This document shows positions 54,697-63,278 of a stretch of 64,000 bases of DNA, piece by piece. A model generated the notes under the pieces. That model saw only the letters and a program-made list of their open reading frames with translations, did no database searches and was not told where the DNA came from. The stretch is from Clostridium ragsdalei P11 (GTDB lineage: Bacteria; Bacillota; Clostridia; Clostridiales; Clostridiaceae): assembly GCF_001675165.1 (NCBI RefSeq), contig NZ_LROS01000003.1, positions 1 to 64,000 of the forward strand, in the 5' to 3' direction. Position 1 is the first letter of the stretch; every line of letters begins with the position of its first letter. Position numbers and translations under genes: made by a program.

Positions 54697-54949
54697 TCTA
54701 GCTTGAAATTTTAACTTATACATGAAATATAATGACAAAATTGAAATCACATTTAAAAACTTTTTTAAATAAGTCTTAGCTTGGTATTTTAGAAAACCTT
54801 AGGAACTTAGATATGTTTGAGGTACGAGTTTATCTAAGTTCCTTTAGTTTTTCAAAATGCCAAGCTTTAGACTTATTAAAAGTTTTTATAGTGATGGAAT
54901 TTGTCATTATATGATATTGTATAAGTGAACTTTCAACCTAGAAATATCT
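54697..54949. repeat. Palindromic repeat, family B (copy B3), abutting the nitroreductase gene
   Basis: Arms TAATGACAAAATTGAAATCA and GTGATGGAATTTGTCATTAT; inner hairpin AGGAACTTAGATATG with TATCTAAGTTCC around TTTGAGGTACGAGTTT (54816-54831). Right end runs into the stop codon of the nitroreductase. Confidence 0.85.
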
Positions 54950-55520
54950 AAATGTCTAAGATTATATCTTCTAAACTTCTTTTTGGTACATGGTGAACCT
55001 TATTCTCATCTCTCCAGTACTTCACATCATTATTTGAATCCATAGCTTCTATAACCACTTGTTCCTTTGGCTTTCCAAGAGCTACTACCAATATAATTTC
55101 ATATTTTTCATCCAAATTAAGACTTAACTTTAATTCTTTTTTATTCACATTTCCAAGCATACATCCGCCAAATCCTTTTTCTACAGCTCCCAGTAAAATA
55201 GTTTGAGCTGCTATTCCAGGATCAAATGATGGACTTTTACTAATAGACGTGTCATTAAGTATAACAATGTAACCACTTGGTTTTTCTCCTTCTTCAGGTC
55301 CATTCCAATCCTTTAAGTACCCTGCCCAACCCAAAGTCTTAAATATTTTTTCATTATTATCTTTGGTATTTGATATAACATATTTTAGTGGCTGCAAATT
55401 TGAACCTGATGCTGACAATCTAGCAAGGTTTACTAACTCCTTTAAAGTTTCCACAGTTATTTTTTCATCCTGATAGAATCTTCTACAGGATCTATTTTTT
55501 AAAACTAGTTCTTTTATCAT
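54948..55520 (-). CDS. Nitroreductase-family FMN oxidoreductase
   Basis: 190 residues from ATG 55520 (GGAGGG precedes by 6; an ATG two codons earlier touches the site). KNRSCRRFYQDEKITVETLK, LARLSASGSNLQPLKYVISN, GIAAQTILLGAVEKGFGGCM and LGNVNKKELKLSL are the nitroreductase fold marks, with the FMN-phosphate R-S-C-R-R motif at the start. It reduces nitro compounds or quinones using NAD(P)H; the substrate is unknown. Flanked on both sides by repeats. Confidence 0.9.
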   Translation of the reverse strand: MIKELVLKNRSCRRFYQDEKITVETLKELVNLARLSASGSNLQPLKYVISNTKDNNEKIFKTLGWAGYLKDWNGPEEGEKPSGYIVILNDTSISKSPSFDPGIAAQTILLGAVEKGFGGCMLGNVNKKELKLSLNLDEKYEIILVVALGKPKEQVVIEAMDSNNDVKYWRDENKVHHVPKRSLEDIILDI

Positions 55521-55544
55521 ATTCATCCCTCCAAACTAATAACT

Positions 55545-55817
55545 TAAGGCATTTGAAAGAAAATAACAAGTCAAAGATACGAAGAATGTTTTTTATCCGA
55601 TGACTAACCCGCTCTAATACTCACACTTTTCCAAGTGTGAGTAAAGAGCGGCTATGTCCCTGGATAACAATTTCTAAGCATCAAGTGCCAAGAACTTTGT
55701 TTATCAGACAAGGAGGCAGGTTCCACAGATAGTGAATCCTATCTAAGGGTTCTACCGACGCAGTATGATAAAAAATAGGCTAGCATACTGACTTGTTATT
55801 TCTTTGAAAATGCCTAA
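55545..55817. repeat. Palindromic repeat, family C (copy C2) with an internal insertion
   Basis: Ends TTAAGGCATTTGAAAGAAAA and AAATGCCTAA as in C1. Between them, TCAGACAAGGAGGCAGGTTC and TCTAAGGGTTCTACCGAC match C1, but about 110 extra bases include CCGCTCTAATACTCACAC and its mirror GTGTGAGTAAAGAGCGG. Lies 25 bases from the nitroreductase start. Confidence 0.8.
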
Positions 55818-55960
55818 TATCATTACAAGTATCATATCTCTAAACAAATTGAATATCAATCAAATATAGTAAATACAAAGGTAACATTGAATTATATCTC
55901 CTGTTACTATAAAATTATATGTAGTAAATATTATTCATAAAAAGGGGGAGCTAGAATACA

Positions 55961-56941
55961 ATGAAAGTTTTGGCATATAGTCATAGACAAGATGAAACTG
56001 AATATTTCAAAAAATTCAGTGAAAAATACGACGTGGAGGTTGTATTGTGTGATGATCCACCAACTATGGAAAATGCAGACTTGGCCAAAGGATTTGACTG
56101 CATCAGCATTATCACAACTAAAATTTCAGATAAATTAGTAGAAAAATTTCATGAAATTGGAGTAAAATTTATATCCACAAGAACAATAGGATATGACCAT
56201 ATAGACATAAAAAAGGCGAAAGAGCTAGGTGTCCATATAGGCAATGTAAACTATTCACCAAATAGTGTAGCCGATTATACAATTATGATGATTCTTATGG
56301 CTATAAGAAAAATGAAAGCTATTATGGAACGAAGTAATGTACAGGATTATTCTTTAAAAGGTGTTCAAGGTAAAGAGCTTCACAATTTAACTGTAGGTGT
56401 TATTGGTACAGGAAGAATTGGCCGTGCAGTTATAAGTCGTTTAAGTGGATTCGGCTGCAAAATATTGGCTTATGATTTATACGAAAATGAAGAAATAAAG
56501 AAGTATGTTACATATGTTACACTAGAAGATCTCTTTAAAAACAGTGACATTATTACAATGCATGCACCTGCAACAGATGACAATTATCACATGATAAATA
56601 AGGATTCCATAGCACTTATGAAAGATGGTACATTTATTATCAATATAGCCCGAGGCTCACTTATCAATACTGAAGATCTCATAGACGCCATTGAAAATAA
56701 AAAAATTGGTGGTGCAGCTATAGACGTTATTGAAAATGAATTCGGACTTTGCTATAACGATTTAAAATGTGAGATACTAGATAAAAGGGAAATGGCAATT
56801 TTAAAGTCTTTTCCAAATGTAATTGTTACACCTCACACAGCGTTTTATACAGATCAAGCTGTAAGTGACATGGTAGAACATTCTATTTTAAGTTGTGTTT
56901 TATTCATGGAAGGCAAAGAAAATCCATGGCAAATTGAATAA
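55961..56941 (+). CDS. D-isomer 2-hydroxyacid dehydrogenase (D-lactate dehydrogenase-like)
   Basis: 326 residues. MKVLAYSHRQDETEYFKKFS at the start; TRTIGYDHIDIKKAKELGVH and YSPNSVADYTIMMILMAIRK; the Rossmann loop VGVIGTGRIGRAVISRLSGF (about 147-166); catalytic Arg in NIARGSLIN, Glu in AIDVIENE, His in VIVTPHTAFYTD (about 295). NAD-dependent reduction of a 2-keto acid to the D-hydroxy acid (D-lactate most likely; VanH is similar). A rho-independent terminator follows. Confidence 0.9.
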   Translation: MKVLAYSHRQDETEYFKKFSEKYDVEVVLCDDPPTMENADLAKGFDCISIITTKISDKLVEKFHEIGVKFISTRTIGYDHIDIKKAKELGVHIGNVNYSPNSVADYTIMMILMAIRKMKAIMERSNVQDYSLKGVQGKELHNLTVGVIGTGRIGRAVISRLSGFGCKILAYDLYENEEIKKYVTYVTLEDLFKNSDIITMHAPATDDNYHMINKDSIALMKDGTFIINIARGSLINTEDLIDAIENKKIGGAAIDVIENEFGLCYNDLKCEILDKREMAILKSFPNVIVTPHTAFYTDQAVSDMVEHSILSCVLFMEGKENPWQIE

Positions 56942-56953
56942 ACAAAAGTTCTT

Positions 56954-56990
56954 ATGCACTCTTCTTTTTTTGATAAAAGAAGAGTGCATT
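56954..56990 (+). terminator. Rho-independent terminator
   Basis: ATGCACTCTTCTTTT and AAAAGAAGAGTGCAT form a 15-base perfect stem; TGATTTTAATGTTTTTTT follows on the + strand. Ends the dehydrogenase gene. Confidence 0.85.
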
Positions 56991-57061
56991 GATTTTAATG
57001 TTTTTTTATCTTATTTATAGAATATAGAAATCTTAGCAACTAGACTTAAACCATAATCAAG

Positions 57062-57289
57062 TTAAAATCTTGGTAAATCCTTTAAATTTTCAACATCCAT
57101 AACATCAGGGTCAGCTACTAAATATTCTCCTCCATCTTTACCTTTAAATACACCAACACCTTCAATTATGTGTTCCCTTGCCATCATTATAGCGTGATTT
57201 AAAGGAAGCACTTCTCCATTTTCAAGTAATACATCTGTAATTTTTCCATTTTTATCTTTTCTTACTTTAGTTATTTTTGAATTTTTCAT
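57062..57289 (-). CDS. DUF3892 domain-containing protein
   Basis: 75 residues from ATG 57289, after AGGAGG (the longer reading starts inside the spacer). SKITKVRKDKNGKITDVLLE, then NHAIMMAREHIIEGVGVFKG and EYLVADPDVM match the small DUF3892 family. Function unknown. Monocistronic between the dehydrogenase and the peptidase gene. Confidence 0.85.
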   Translation of the reverse strand: MKNSKITKVRKDKNGKITDVLLENGEVLPLNHAIMMAREHIIEGVGVFKGKDGGEYLVADPDVMDVENLKDLPRF

Positions 57290-57504
57290 TCTATACCTCC
57301 TGATTAGATATATCATTCATATATATTTTGGTAGAAAACTCAATTACTTATACAACATATTTTTTTATCTTATGATTGCACAATTATAACTTTTCTAATC
57401 ACAATTGAAGTTAATAATGAACTGAGTCTTGTTATTGACAGTACAAAATGTAAGTGATATATTTATAACATAAGTTAGAAATATATCACTTTGGAGGGGA
57501 TTTT

Positions 57505-58257
57505 ATGAAAAAAACTATTATTAAGAGTTCTATAGTATTTATGATAATTTTTGCTTTATTTTTTATAGCATTAAATAAATCAACTGTTCATGCATTAAAT
57601 TGCTATACAGTAAGTTTATCAAATTTTAAAGAGGTATCCAAAAACATTTATGTAAAACCAAATACTTCTGATAAAGATATAAATAATATATTGAGTACCA
57701 TTTCCAAATCTAAAAACATTGTGTCCAATTTATATGGAAGTTTCAATGCTAAACCTGTCTTTATAATTAGCAAAGATTCAACAGCCTTAAAAAAATTTGG
57801 TGTTGAAAATAAAACAGGAGCTACACAAAAAACTATACTAGGTAGCTACATAGTTCTGGGACCAGAGGGGTTAAATACTAATGTAATTTCTCACGAACTC
57901 ACTCACAGTGAGTTCGCCTACAGGATTAATAAAAGTAAAAGTACAAAAATACCTGTGTGGTTTGATGAGGGAATGGCAATGCAAGTAGATAATAGACCTA
58001 AATACTCTGAAGAGCAATGGATAAAGAAAACTCAAAATGGCACAAAGGTACCTGATATGAAGACTTTAAATTCATCTACACAATTTTATGCGGCTGATTT
58101 AGATACAAGAGTGTTAAATTACACTTTGGCAAAGCATGAAGTACATAGATGGTTATCTATTGTAGGTCAAAAAGGTCTATCACAGTTAATTGATGATATT
58201 AATAATGGTAATAATTTTTACAAGTCTTATAACACTATTGAAAAAATGCCTAAATAG
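57505..58257 (+). CDS. Secreted gluzincin-type metallopeptidase
   Basis: 250 residues after GGAGGGG. Signal peptide of about 30 residues (MKKTIIKSSIVFMIIFALFF and ends HALN). The zinc motif HELTHSEF (about 132-139) and the third ligand region VWFDEGMAMQV (about 151-161) are the H-E-x-x-H...E gluzincin pattern of the peptidase MA-like group. Exported; substrate unknown. The ATG is unambiguous. A bidirectional terminator follows. Confidence 0.85.
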   Translation: MKKTIIKSSIVFMIIFALFFIALNKSTVHALNCYTVSLSNFKEVSKNIYVKPNTSDKDINNILSTISKSKNIVSNLYGSFNAKPVFIISKDSTALKKFGVENKTGATQKTILGSYIVLGPEGLNTNVISHELTHSEFAYRINKSKSTKIPVWFDEGMAMQVDNRPKYSEEQWIKKTQNGTKVPDMKTLNSSTQFYAADLDTRVLNYTLAKHEVHRWLSIVGQKGLSQLIDDINNGNNFYKSYNTIEKMPK

Positions 58258-58300
58258 TTACATTTTTATATATAATTGTCCATATCATACACGCTAAAAA

Positions 58301-58331
58301 GCCCCTATACGGGAACTTTCCGCATAGAGGC
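58301..58331. terminator. Bidirectional terminator between the peptidase and eut genes
   Basis: GCCCCTATACGGGAACTTTC and CGCATAGAGGC pair into one stem with ATTATCATTTT on the + side and TTTTTAGCG on the minus side. It lies between the convergent peptidase and eutQ genes. Confidence 0.75.
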
Positions 58332-58362
58332 ATTATCATTTTAATTCATTAAATATATCTAA

Positions 58363-58815
58363 CTACTTATTTTCTTCAGCCCAGTCAGCAGGATAAGTAC
58401 AGTACATGAACTTTGCATATTTAGGTGCAGAAAATTTAATTTTTGAATTTCTTGGTATCATTAAAATGTCACCCTTATTTCCGCCAATCCTTTTATCACC
58501 TATTACAATCTCAAGCCTGCCTTCTATAATATAATCTATTTCTTCATACTTAAGTGTCCAATCAAATGTAGTTTCAGTCATTTCCATAATACCACATCCC
58601 ATATATGGACTTTCATCAAGAGTTAATACATCTGTAAGCAGTACATTGTCTCCTTCTTTTCCTGTATCGAACTTTTGACATTTTACTGTATCAGTTTTTA
58701 CATGAATAACTCCTCCAGGACCAACTTCCTTTTCAAAATCATTATTACTTGATAATTTTTCAGATAAAATTTTTTTTACTATTTCTTCAATAAACTTTTC
58801 ATTAATTTCAGCCAT
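58363..58815 (-). CDS. eutQ: EutQ-like cupin protein
   Basis: 150 residues from ATG 58815 (GAGAGGTG). The cupin pattern GPGGVIHVKTDTVKCQKFDT, MGCGIMEMTETTFDWTLKYE, EIDYIIEGRLEIVIGDKRI, GDILMIPRNSKIKFSAP matches EutQ. In Salmonella EutQ is an acetate kinase-like or core-associated factor of the microcompartment. The last gene of this operon within the window. Confidence 0.9.
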   Translation of the reverse strand: MAEINEKFIEEIVKKILSEKLSSNNDFEKEVGPGGVIHVKTDTVKCQKFDTGKEGDNVLLTDVLTLDESPYMGCGIMEMTETTFDWTLKYEEIDYIIEGRLEIVIGDKRIGGNKGDILMIPRNSKIKFSAPKYAKFMYCTYPADWAEENK

Positions 58816-58832
58816 TTCAAACACACCTCTCT

Positions 58833-59951
58833 TTAAGCATTTTTAACATCAATTTTTTCAACAGTATTTTTCTTAATAGTACTTTTTGGTGCTATAAGTG
58901 AAGCAACTGCCACAGCACTTATTCCACCTATAAGCTTTCCTACAATCATTGGAAATATCATCTGCTTGTTTACACCTGCTGCAAATCCAAGATGATCGCC
59001 GAACACAAAAGCTGCACTTACTGCAAACGCAACATTTAATACTTTTCCTCTATCATCCATGTCCTTCATCATTTGAATCATAGGTATGTCATTTGCAAGA
59101 GTTGCAACCATTCCTGCTGCAGCAACATCTCCCATACCTAAAAGTCCACCAAGCTTCATAAGAGGCTTTTTGAAAACTTTTGTTATAACATAAACAAGTG
59201 GGAATGCACCTGCAAGCATAATTGCAATATTTCCTACAATCAATATACCATCTGAAAGTGGAGCCATTCCAGGTATTACTACAATACCTGTAAGCGTTTG
59301 AATTATTATGGCAGCAAGTCCTACTGTTATCATTACTGTAACAGCATTTCCAAATATGTTGAATCCCTTGATCATACCATTAGGTACTCTCCACAAACCT
59401 ATTGCTATTAATGCTGCAAATATTATTATAGGTACAAGATTTTTTAATATCATAACTATGTTGAATCCAGCTGCAATACCACCAAAGAAGCATCCTACTG
59501 GAATTGTCATTATACCTGCAAGTACACCTTTTGCAAGGAATTTTCTATCTTCTTTTTTTATTATTCCAAGTGCTACAGGAATAGTGAATACAATAGTAGC
59601 TCCCATCATTGAACCTAATATTAAACCTGCAAATTGCCCTGCATCATGTGAAAGTGCCAATTTAAGTGCAAGAGGATACCCGCCCATATCACATGCAAGA
59701 AATGTCGTTGCAAACATTGAAGGGTCTGCACCAAGTGCAGTATAAATAGGTACAACAACTGGTTTCAATACTTTAGCTAATACTGGAGCTAGAGAAACAA
59801 CTCCAACCATAGAAATTGTAAGAGAACCCATAGCATTGAAACCTTCTTCAAATTTTTCACCAAGTCCAAATTTATTTCCTATACACTTGTCCAAAGCTCC
59901 AAATACCATAAATATTACCATTATATAAACAATTATCTGATTTATTCCCAT
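58833..59951 (-). CDS. eutH: Ethanolamine permease-like membrane protein
   Basis: 372 residues with ten or more helices. GINQIIVYIMVIFMVFGALD at the start, LACDMGGYPLALKLALSHDA, VGCFFGGIAAGFNIVMILKN, LGMGDVAAAGMVATLANDIP and VFGDHLGFAAGVNKQMIFPM follow EutH. Imports ethanolamine by facilitated diffusion. Start preceded by GGAGG. Confidence 0.94.
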   Translation of the reverse strand: MGINQIIVYIMVIFMVFGALDKCIGNKFGLGEKFEEGFNAMGSLTISMVGVVSLAPVLAKVLKPVVVPIYTALGADPSMFATTFLACDMGGYPLALKLALSHDAGQFAGLILGSMMGATIVFTIPVALGIIKKEDRKFLAKGVLAGIMTIPVGCFFGGIAAGFNIVMILKNLVPIIIFAALIAIGLWRVPNGMIKGFNIFGNAVTVMITVGLAAIIIQTLTGIVVIPGMAPLSDGILIVGNIAIMLAGAFPLVYVITKVFKKPLMKLGGLLGMGDVAAAGMVATLANDIPMIQMMKDMDDRGKVLNVAFAVSAAFVFGDHLGFAAGVNKQMIFPMIVGKLIGGISAVAVASLIAPKSTIKKNTVEKIDVKNA

Positions 59952-59980
59952 ATTAAACCTCCTTTAAACTACATTAAAAA

Positions 59981-60262
59981 TTATTTTTTCTCACCTTTAT
60001 CTACCTCCACGTTATCTACTATACCAACAATGGTTGCGTCTACAGGTATATATTTTTTACCAAGACATACTCTAGCAGAACTTCCCTTTACTACGAGAAC
60101 TATCTCTCCTATACCAGATCCTATGCTGTCTACCGCTATAAACGTATGCCCTTCATAATGAGAATAACAATCTATGGGTTGAACAACAAGAAACTTAAGT
60201 CCATTAAGGTCATCATCTTTCTTCGTTGCCCATACATTTCCAACAATTCTACCTATTTGCAT
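59981..60262 (-). CDS. eutN: EutN/CcmL-type microcompartment vertex protein
   Basis: 93 residues. MQIGRIVGNVWATKKDDDLN, FLVVQPIDCY, FIAVDSIGSGIGEIVLVVKG and VDATIVGIVDNVEV match the pentameric shell vertex family. It caps the corners of the shell. Next to the TIGR02536-type gene and eutH. Confidence 0.94.
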   Translation of the reverse strand: MQIGRIVGNVWATKKDDDLNGLKFLVVQPIDCYSHYEGHTFIAVDSIGSGIGEIVLVVKGSSARVCLGKKYIPVDATIVGIVDNVEVDKGEKK

Positions 60263-60287
60263 ATAACAATCCTTTCCTTTGAAGTCA

Positions 60288-61007
60288 TCATATTCTATTA
60301 ACTTTTAACCCATTTATCTTTATGTAATCAACAGCAAGAGAAGTTATAATGGCATTTTTAGGAATTCTTATATCCATATATCCTTTTTCACAAGCTTTTC
60401 TAATTTCCGATTCAGTTATCAACTTTTTGCCTGTAAATTCAAGCATATTTTTATTTTTTTTATCCGCGCCTTCATTTTTATGATCAATTGCACTGTTCTT
60501 AATATTCTCCTCATCCCTGCTATTCTGTTTAAATCCACTAAATTCATCTACAAAGTTTTCTCTATCCACTATGCATACCCCATACTCACAAAGCTTTTTT
60601 TCATACTCCTCATAAAGTTTATACAAAGCCTTGTTAGAAGTAGCTGCATATTTCCTATACGCTATACCATCATCGAGTAAAAATACTTTTTTGCCTAACA
60701 AAAGTGCTTCAAGAACTATCTGCCCTTTTATACCACTTTCCAATCCCATGGCTATATTTACAATTTCCTTATTGCTCAAGGATGTAATTATAATTTTTTC
60801 ATATGTGAGAATATCCTTTTTGTCTTCCATATAGTCTATTTCATATCCAAGAAAATCCAATTTCTGCTCTATAATTTTAAAACTTTCATCTCTACTTTTA
60901 TCAAGCACCAAAATTCTTTTTAAGGATTTCTGAGGATATCCATTTTCATCCTTCAATCTTTTCATTATTTCCCGTGTAACCACATCAACAATAGCATTAA
61001 TATCCAT
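60288..61007 (-). CDS. TIGR02536-type ethanolamine-operon protein
   Basis: 239 residues. An N-terminal amphipathic helix (MDINAIVDVVTREIMKRLKD) resembles microcompartment targeting sequences. Then KRILVLDKSRDESFKII, YEKIIITSLSNKEIVNIAMG, VLEALLLGKKVFLLDDGIAY and a late KLITESEIRKACEKGYMDIR. The family is known as a eut-operon protein of unknown biochemical function in Clostridia, with a flavoprotein/Rossmann-like core. Its stop is 1 base from eutJ. Confidence 0.75.
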   Translation of the reverse strand: MDINAIVDVVTREIMKRLKDENGYPQKSLKRILVLDKSRDESFKIIEQKLDFLGYEIDYMEDKKDILTYEKIIITSLSNKEIVNIAMGLESGIKGQIVLEALLLGKKVFLLDDGIAYRKYAATSNKALYKLYEEYEKKLCEYGVCIVDRENFVDEFSGFKQNSRDEENIKNSAIDHKNEGADKKNKNMLEFTGKKLITESEIRKACEKGYMDIRIPKNAIITSLAVDYIKINGLKVNRI

Positions 61008-61850
61008 TTAATCACCTTCTTTATTAGAACAGTTTAAAGCAATTCCTATTGGAGTTACTAGCAATGGATTTGACGGTTTAACTGTTTTTATGCCAGTTTC
61101 TTTCTCAATAACACTCTCAAATCCTTTTAAACAACATGTACCACCTACAAGATAGATCGTGTTTACTTTAAATTCTCTTATGTGACTTTTTATTATGGAA
61201 GCCACTTTCTGTATTACAGGTCTTACAATATTAAAAATTTCATTCTGTTTTTCACTTGTTTTTTTCATTTTTTCTGCTTCAGTAAAACTTATCCCATACT
61301 GTCCAGCTATTACAAGAGATAAATGTGTACCCCCTGTAGGTTCATCAGCTGTGTATATAGTTTTTCCATTTTCAAATATGGAAAGTCCTGTAGTTCCACC
61401 ACCTATATCTACTACAACTCCATCTTCTATATTGAGAACTGAATTTGCTGCAGTAGGTTCATCAAGTATTGCAGTAACATCCATTCCCACTCCCTCCACT
61501 ATATATCTATGAGTATCAGCATCTCTTTTCCCTGTGCCAGGAGGAACAGCAATAGCTGCTTTAACAAGTTCTATTCCTGTTTTTTCTTGAATTTTCTTTT
61601 TTAATCTTCTTACTATATCACTTGCTCCAGTAAAATCTACTACCAATCCATCTTTAACCACTTCAGCATATTCCATTTCACAAGCTACAGGATTTTTATT
61701 ACTATCAAGCACAACTATCACTATGTAGGAAGTGCCAAGATCAACTCCCACCAAATATTTTTCATTTTTATCTGCTTTTACAGGATACTTTATACTTTTT
61801 TCTACTGAACTTACAAAGTTATTTATCTCTTCAAGATTCACAGCAGGCAC
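61008..61850 (-). CDS. eutJ: EutJ-like chaperone
   Basis: 280 residues. The actin/Hsp70 nucleotide fold: YLVGVDLGTSYIVIVVLDSN, IAVPPGTGKRDADTHRYIVE, VVDIGGGTTGLSIFENGKTI, TADEPTGGTHLSLVIAGQYG and IYLVGGTCCLKGFESVIEKE. EutJ is thought to help assembly of eut enzymes. Start overlaps nothing; it lies 3 bases after pduL. Confidence 0.93.
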   Translation of the reverse strand: MPAVNLEEINNFVSSVEKSIKYPVKADKNEKYLVGVDLGTSYIVIVVLDSNKNPVACEMEYAEVVKDGLVVDFTGASDIVRRLKKKIQEKTGIELVKAAIAVPPGTGKRDADTHRYIVEGVGMDVTAILDEPTAANSVLNIEDGVVVDIGGGTTGLSIFENGKTIYTADEPTGGTHLSLVIAGQYGISFTEAEKMKKTSEKQNEIFNIVRPVIQKVASIIKSHIREFKVNTIYLVGGTCCLKGFESVIEKETGIKTVKPSNPLLVTPIGIALNCSNKEGD

Positions 61851-61853
61851 CTC

Positions 61854-62480
61854 CTATTTAACTATCTTTGCATTCATTCCCTTTAGATAACAACATGCAT
61901 TAGCTTCATCAAAATCAATGTGCATAGCCGTTTTATATTTATTGCTCACCCTTATAACTACATCACCAAATATAAGAGATCTTTCTCCTAAGGTCTGAAT
62001 TTTTACGTTATCCCCATTTTGTACTCCATATAATTTTGCATCAAATGGAGTCATGTGGATATGTCTTTTGGCCACAATCACTTTTTCATCAGCCTTTATA
62101 ACAGACTTTCCTGCAGCAATAATAAGTGATGCACTTTTTTTTAAATTTCCAGATTCTCTAACTGGAGGATTAATACCAAGAGCAGCAGCATCTGTTTTAG
62201 AAACTTCCACCTGTGTTTCATTTCTAACAGGTCCAAGCACTGACACATTTTTTATAACACCTTTAGGTCCAATAAGCATTACCTTTTCATTGCTTTGAAA
62301 CTGTCCAGGTTGAGAAAGGTCCTTTTTCTTTGTAAGCCTATACCCTTCACCAAAAAGATTCTCCATATCCTCCTGTGATAAATGAACATGCCTTCCAGAT
62401 ACTTCTATAGGAATGGGTCTATGGTTTAAAATCATCTCTAATATCTTATTTGCAACAGTTTCAATATCATAATTGTTCAA
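61854..62480 (-). CDS. pduL: Phosphate propanoyl/acetyltransferase of the microcompartment
   Basis: 208 residues. Zinc-binding repeats: PIEVSGRHVHLSQEDMENLF and VIVAKRHIHMTPFDAKLYG (two His clusters). QPGQFQSNEKVMLIGPKGVI and VLGPVRNETQVEVSKTDAAA are PduL hallmarks. The N-terminal helix YDIETVANKILEMILNH may be an encapsulation peptide. Converts acetyl-CoA to acetyl phosphate inside the shell. Confidence 0.94.
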   Translation of the reverse strand: MNNYDIETVANKILEMILNHRPIPIEVSGRHVHLSQEDMENLFGEGYRLTKKKDLSQPGQFQSNEKVMLIGPKGVIKNVSVLGPVRNETQVEVSKTDAAALGINPPVRESGNLKKSASLIIAAGKSVIKADEKVIVAKRHIHMTPFDAKLYGVQNGDNVKIQTLGERSLIFGDVVIRVSNKYKTAMHIDFDEANACCYLKGMNAKIVK

Positions 62481-62493
62481 TTACTTCACCTCT

Positions 62494-63249
62494 TTATTTA
62501 TACATTCCTGCTCTATACTTGCACATCATTATATAAAAACAACTGCTGAGCCTGTTTAAATGCATGACAATGTCCTCTCTTGTCAGAACACCTTCCATAT
62601 TTTTAAAAGCTTTAAACGCACATATTTCAACTTTTCGTGAATAGCTTCTCAAAGAATTAAGCATTACTACCATTTCACCCATATCCGCTTGTGTTATAAA
62701 ATGATCCACATTAAAATATTTTTTGGGATGATGTGACATTTCCCTAAGTTCACTGTCATTCATTCCAAGTAAAACCAAATCTCCAAGTTTTTCTTCAAGT
62801 ACTTCTGCTCTTAAAATATTTCTTACAAATTTAAGAACTTCCCCCAGGTCTTTTGCAAGGCTGGAACATTTATTTTTTTCAGCCTTAACCTGGGCTTCAA
62901 GTATATTGGATTCAAGGTTATCAAGTTCACCTCGAAGTATTATTCTTGGATGATCTTTATAAACAAGTTTGTTTCCATAAAGTTGTGTCATAAACTCAGG
63001 CTTTTTTTCATAATATCCTCCCTGAAGTGTTACATACACAGGTTTTATAGTTTTATCTATAGGTGCCACATTATTGGGCAGAGCAGATTTTTTTTCGTCA
63101 TTCTCTTCTTTAATAACAAGTTTTATATTCTTGTCATTTAAGTACTGCCTTGCAGAAGGAGTAACTATAACATTTTTTGTTATAGCATATTCAGAAATAT
63201 TTTTATTTCTTAAACTCGTTCTAAGCTCATACTCCGTTAATACACTCAT
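62494..63249 (-). CDS. eutT: EutT-like cobalamin adenosyltransferase
   Basis: 251 residues. MSVLTEYELRTSLRNKNISE, VIVTPSARQYLNDKNIKLVI and YKDHPRIILRGELDNLESNI are shared with EutT. The last 100 residues (EVLKFVRNILRAEVLEEKLG and MSHHPKKYFNVDHFITQADM) carry the helical core. The CCxxC cluster of enteric EutT is not visible; only one Cys stands near that position. It supplies adenosylcobalamin to ethanolamine ammonia-lyase. Placed next to the BMC shell gene. Confidence 0.88.
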   Translation of the reverse strand: MSVLTEYELRTSLRNKNISEYAITKNVIVTPSARQYLNDKNIKLVIKEENDEKKSALPNNVAPIDKTIKPVYVTLQGGYYEKKPEFMTQLYGNKLVYKDHPRIILRGELDNLESNILEAQVKAEKNKCSSLAKDLGEVLKFVRNILRAEVLEEKLGDLVLLGMNDSELREMSHHPKKYFNVDHFITQADMGEMVVMLNSLRSYSRKVEICAFKAFKNMEGVLTREDIVMHLNRLSSCFYIMMCKYRAGMYK

Positions 63250-63278
63250 ACCATCACATCCTTTTAAGAATGTATATT

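Noticed and set aside
61195-61512. Plus-strand long frames inside the cobalamin and eut operons
   Set aside because: They mirror strongly conserved minus-strand enzymes, have no ribosome sites, and read as hydrophobic Ser/Ile/Phe-rich shadows.
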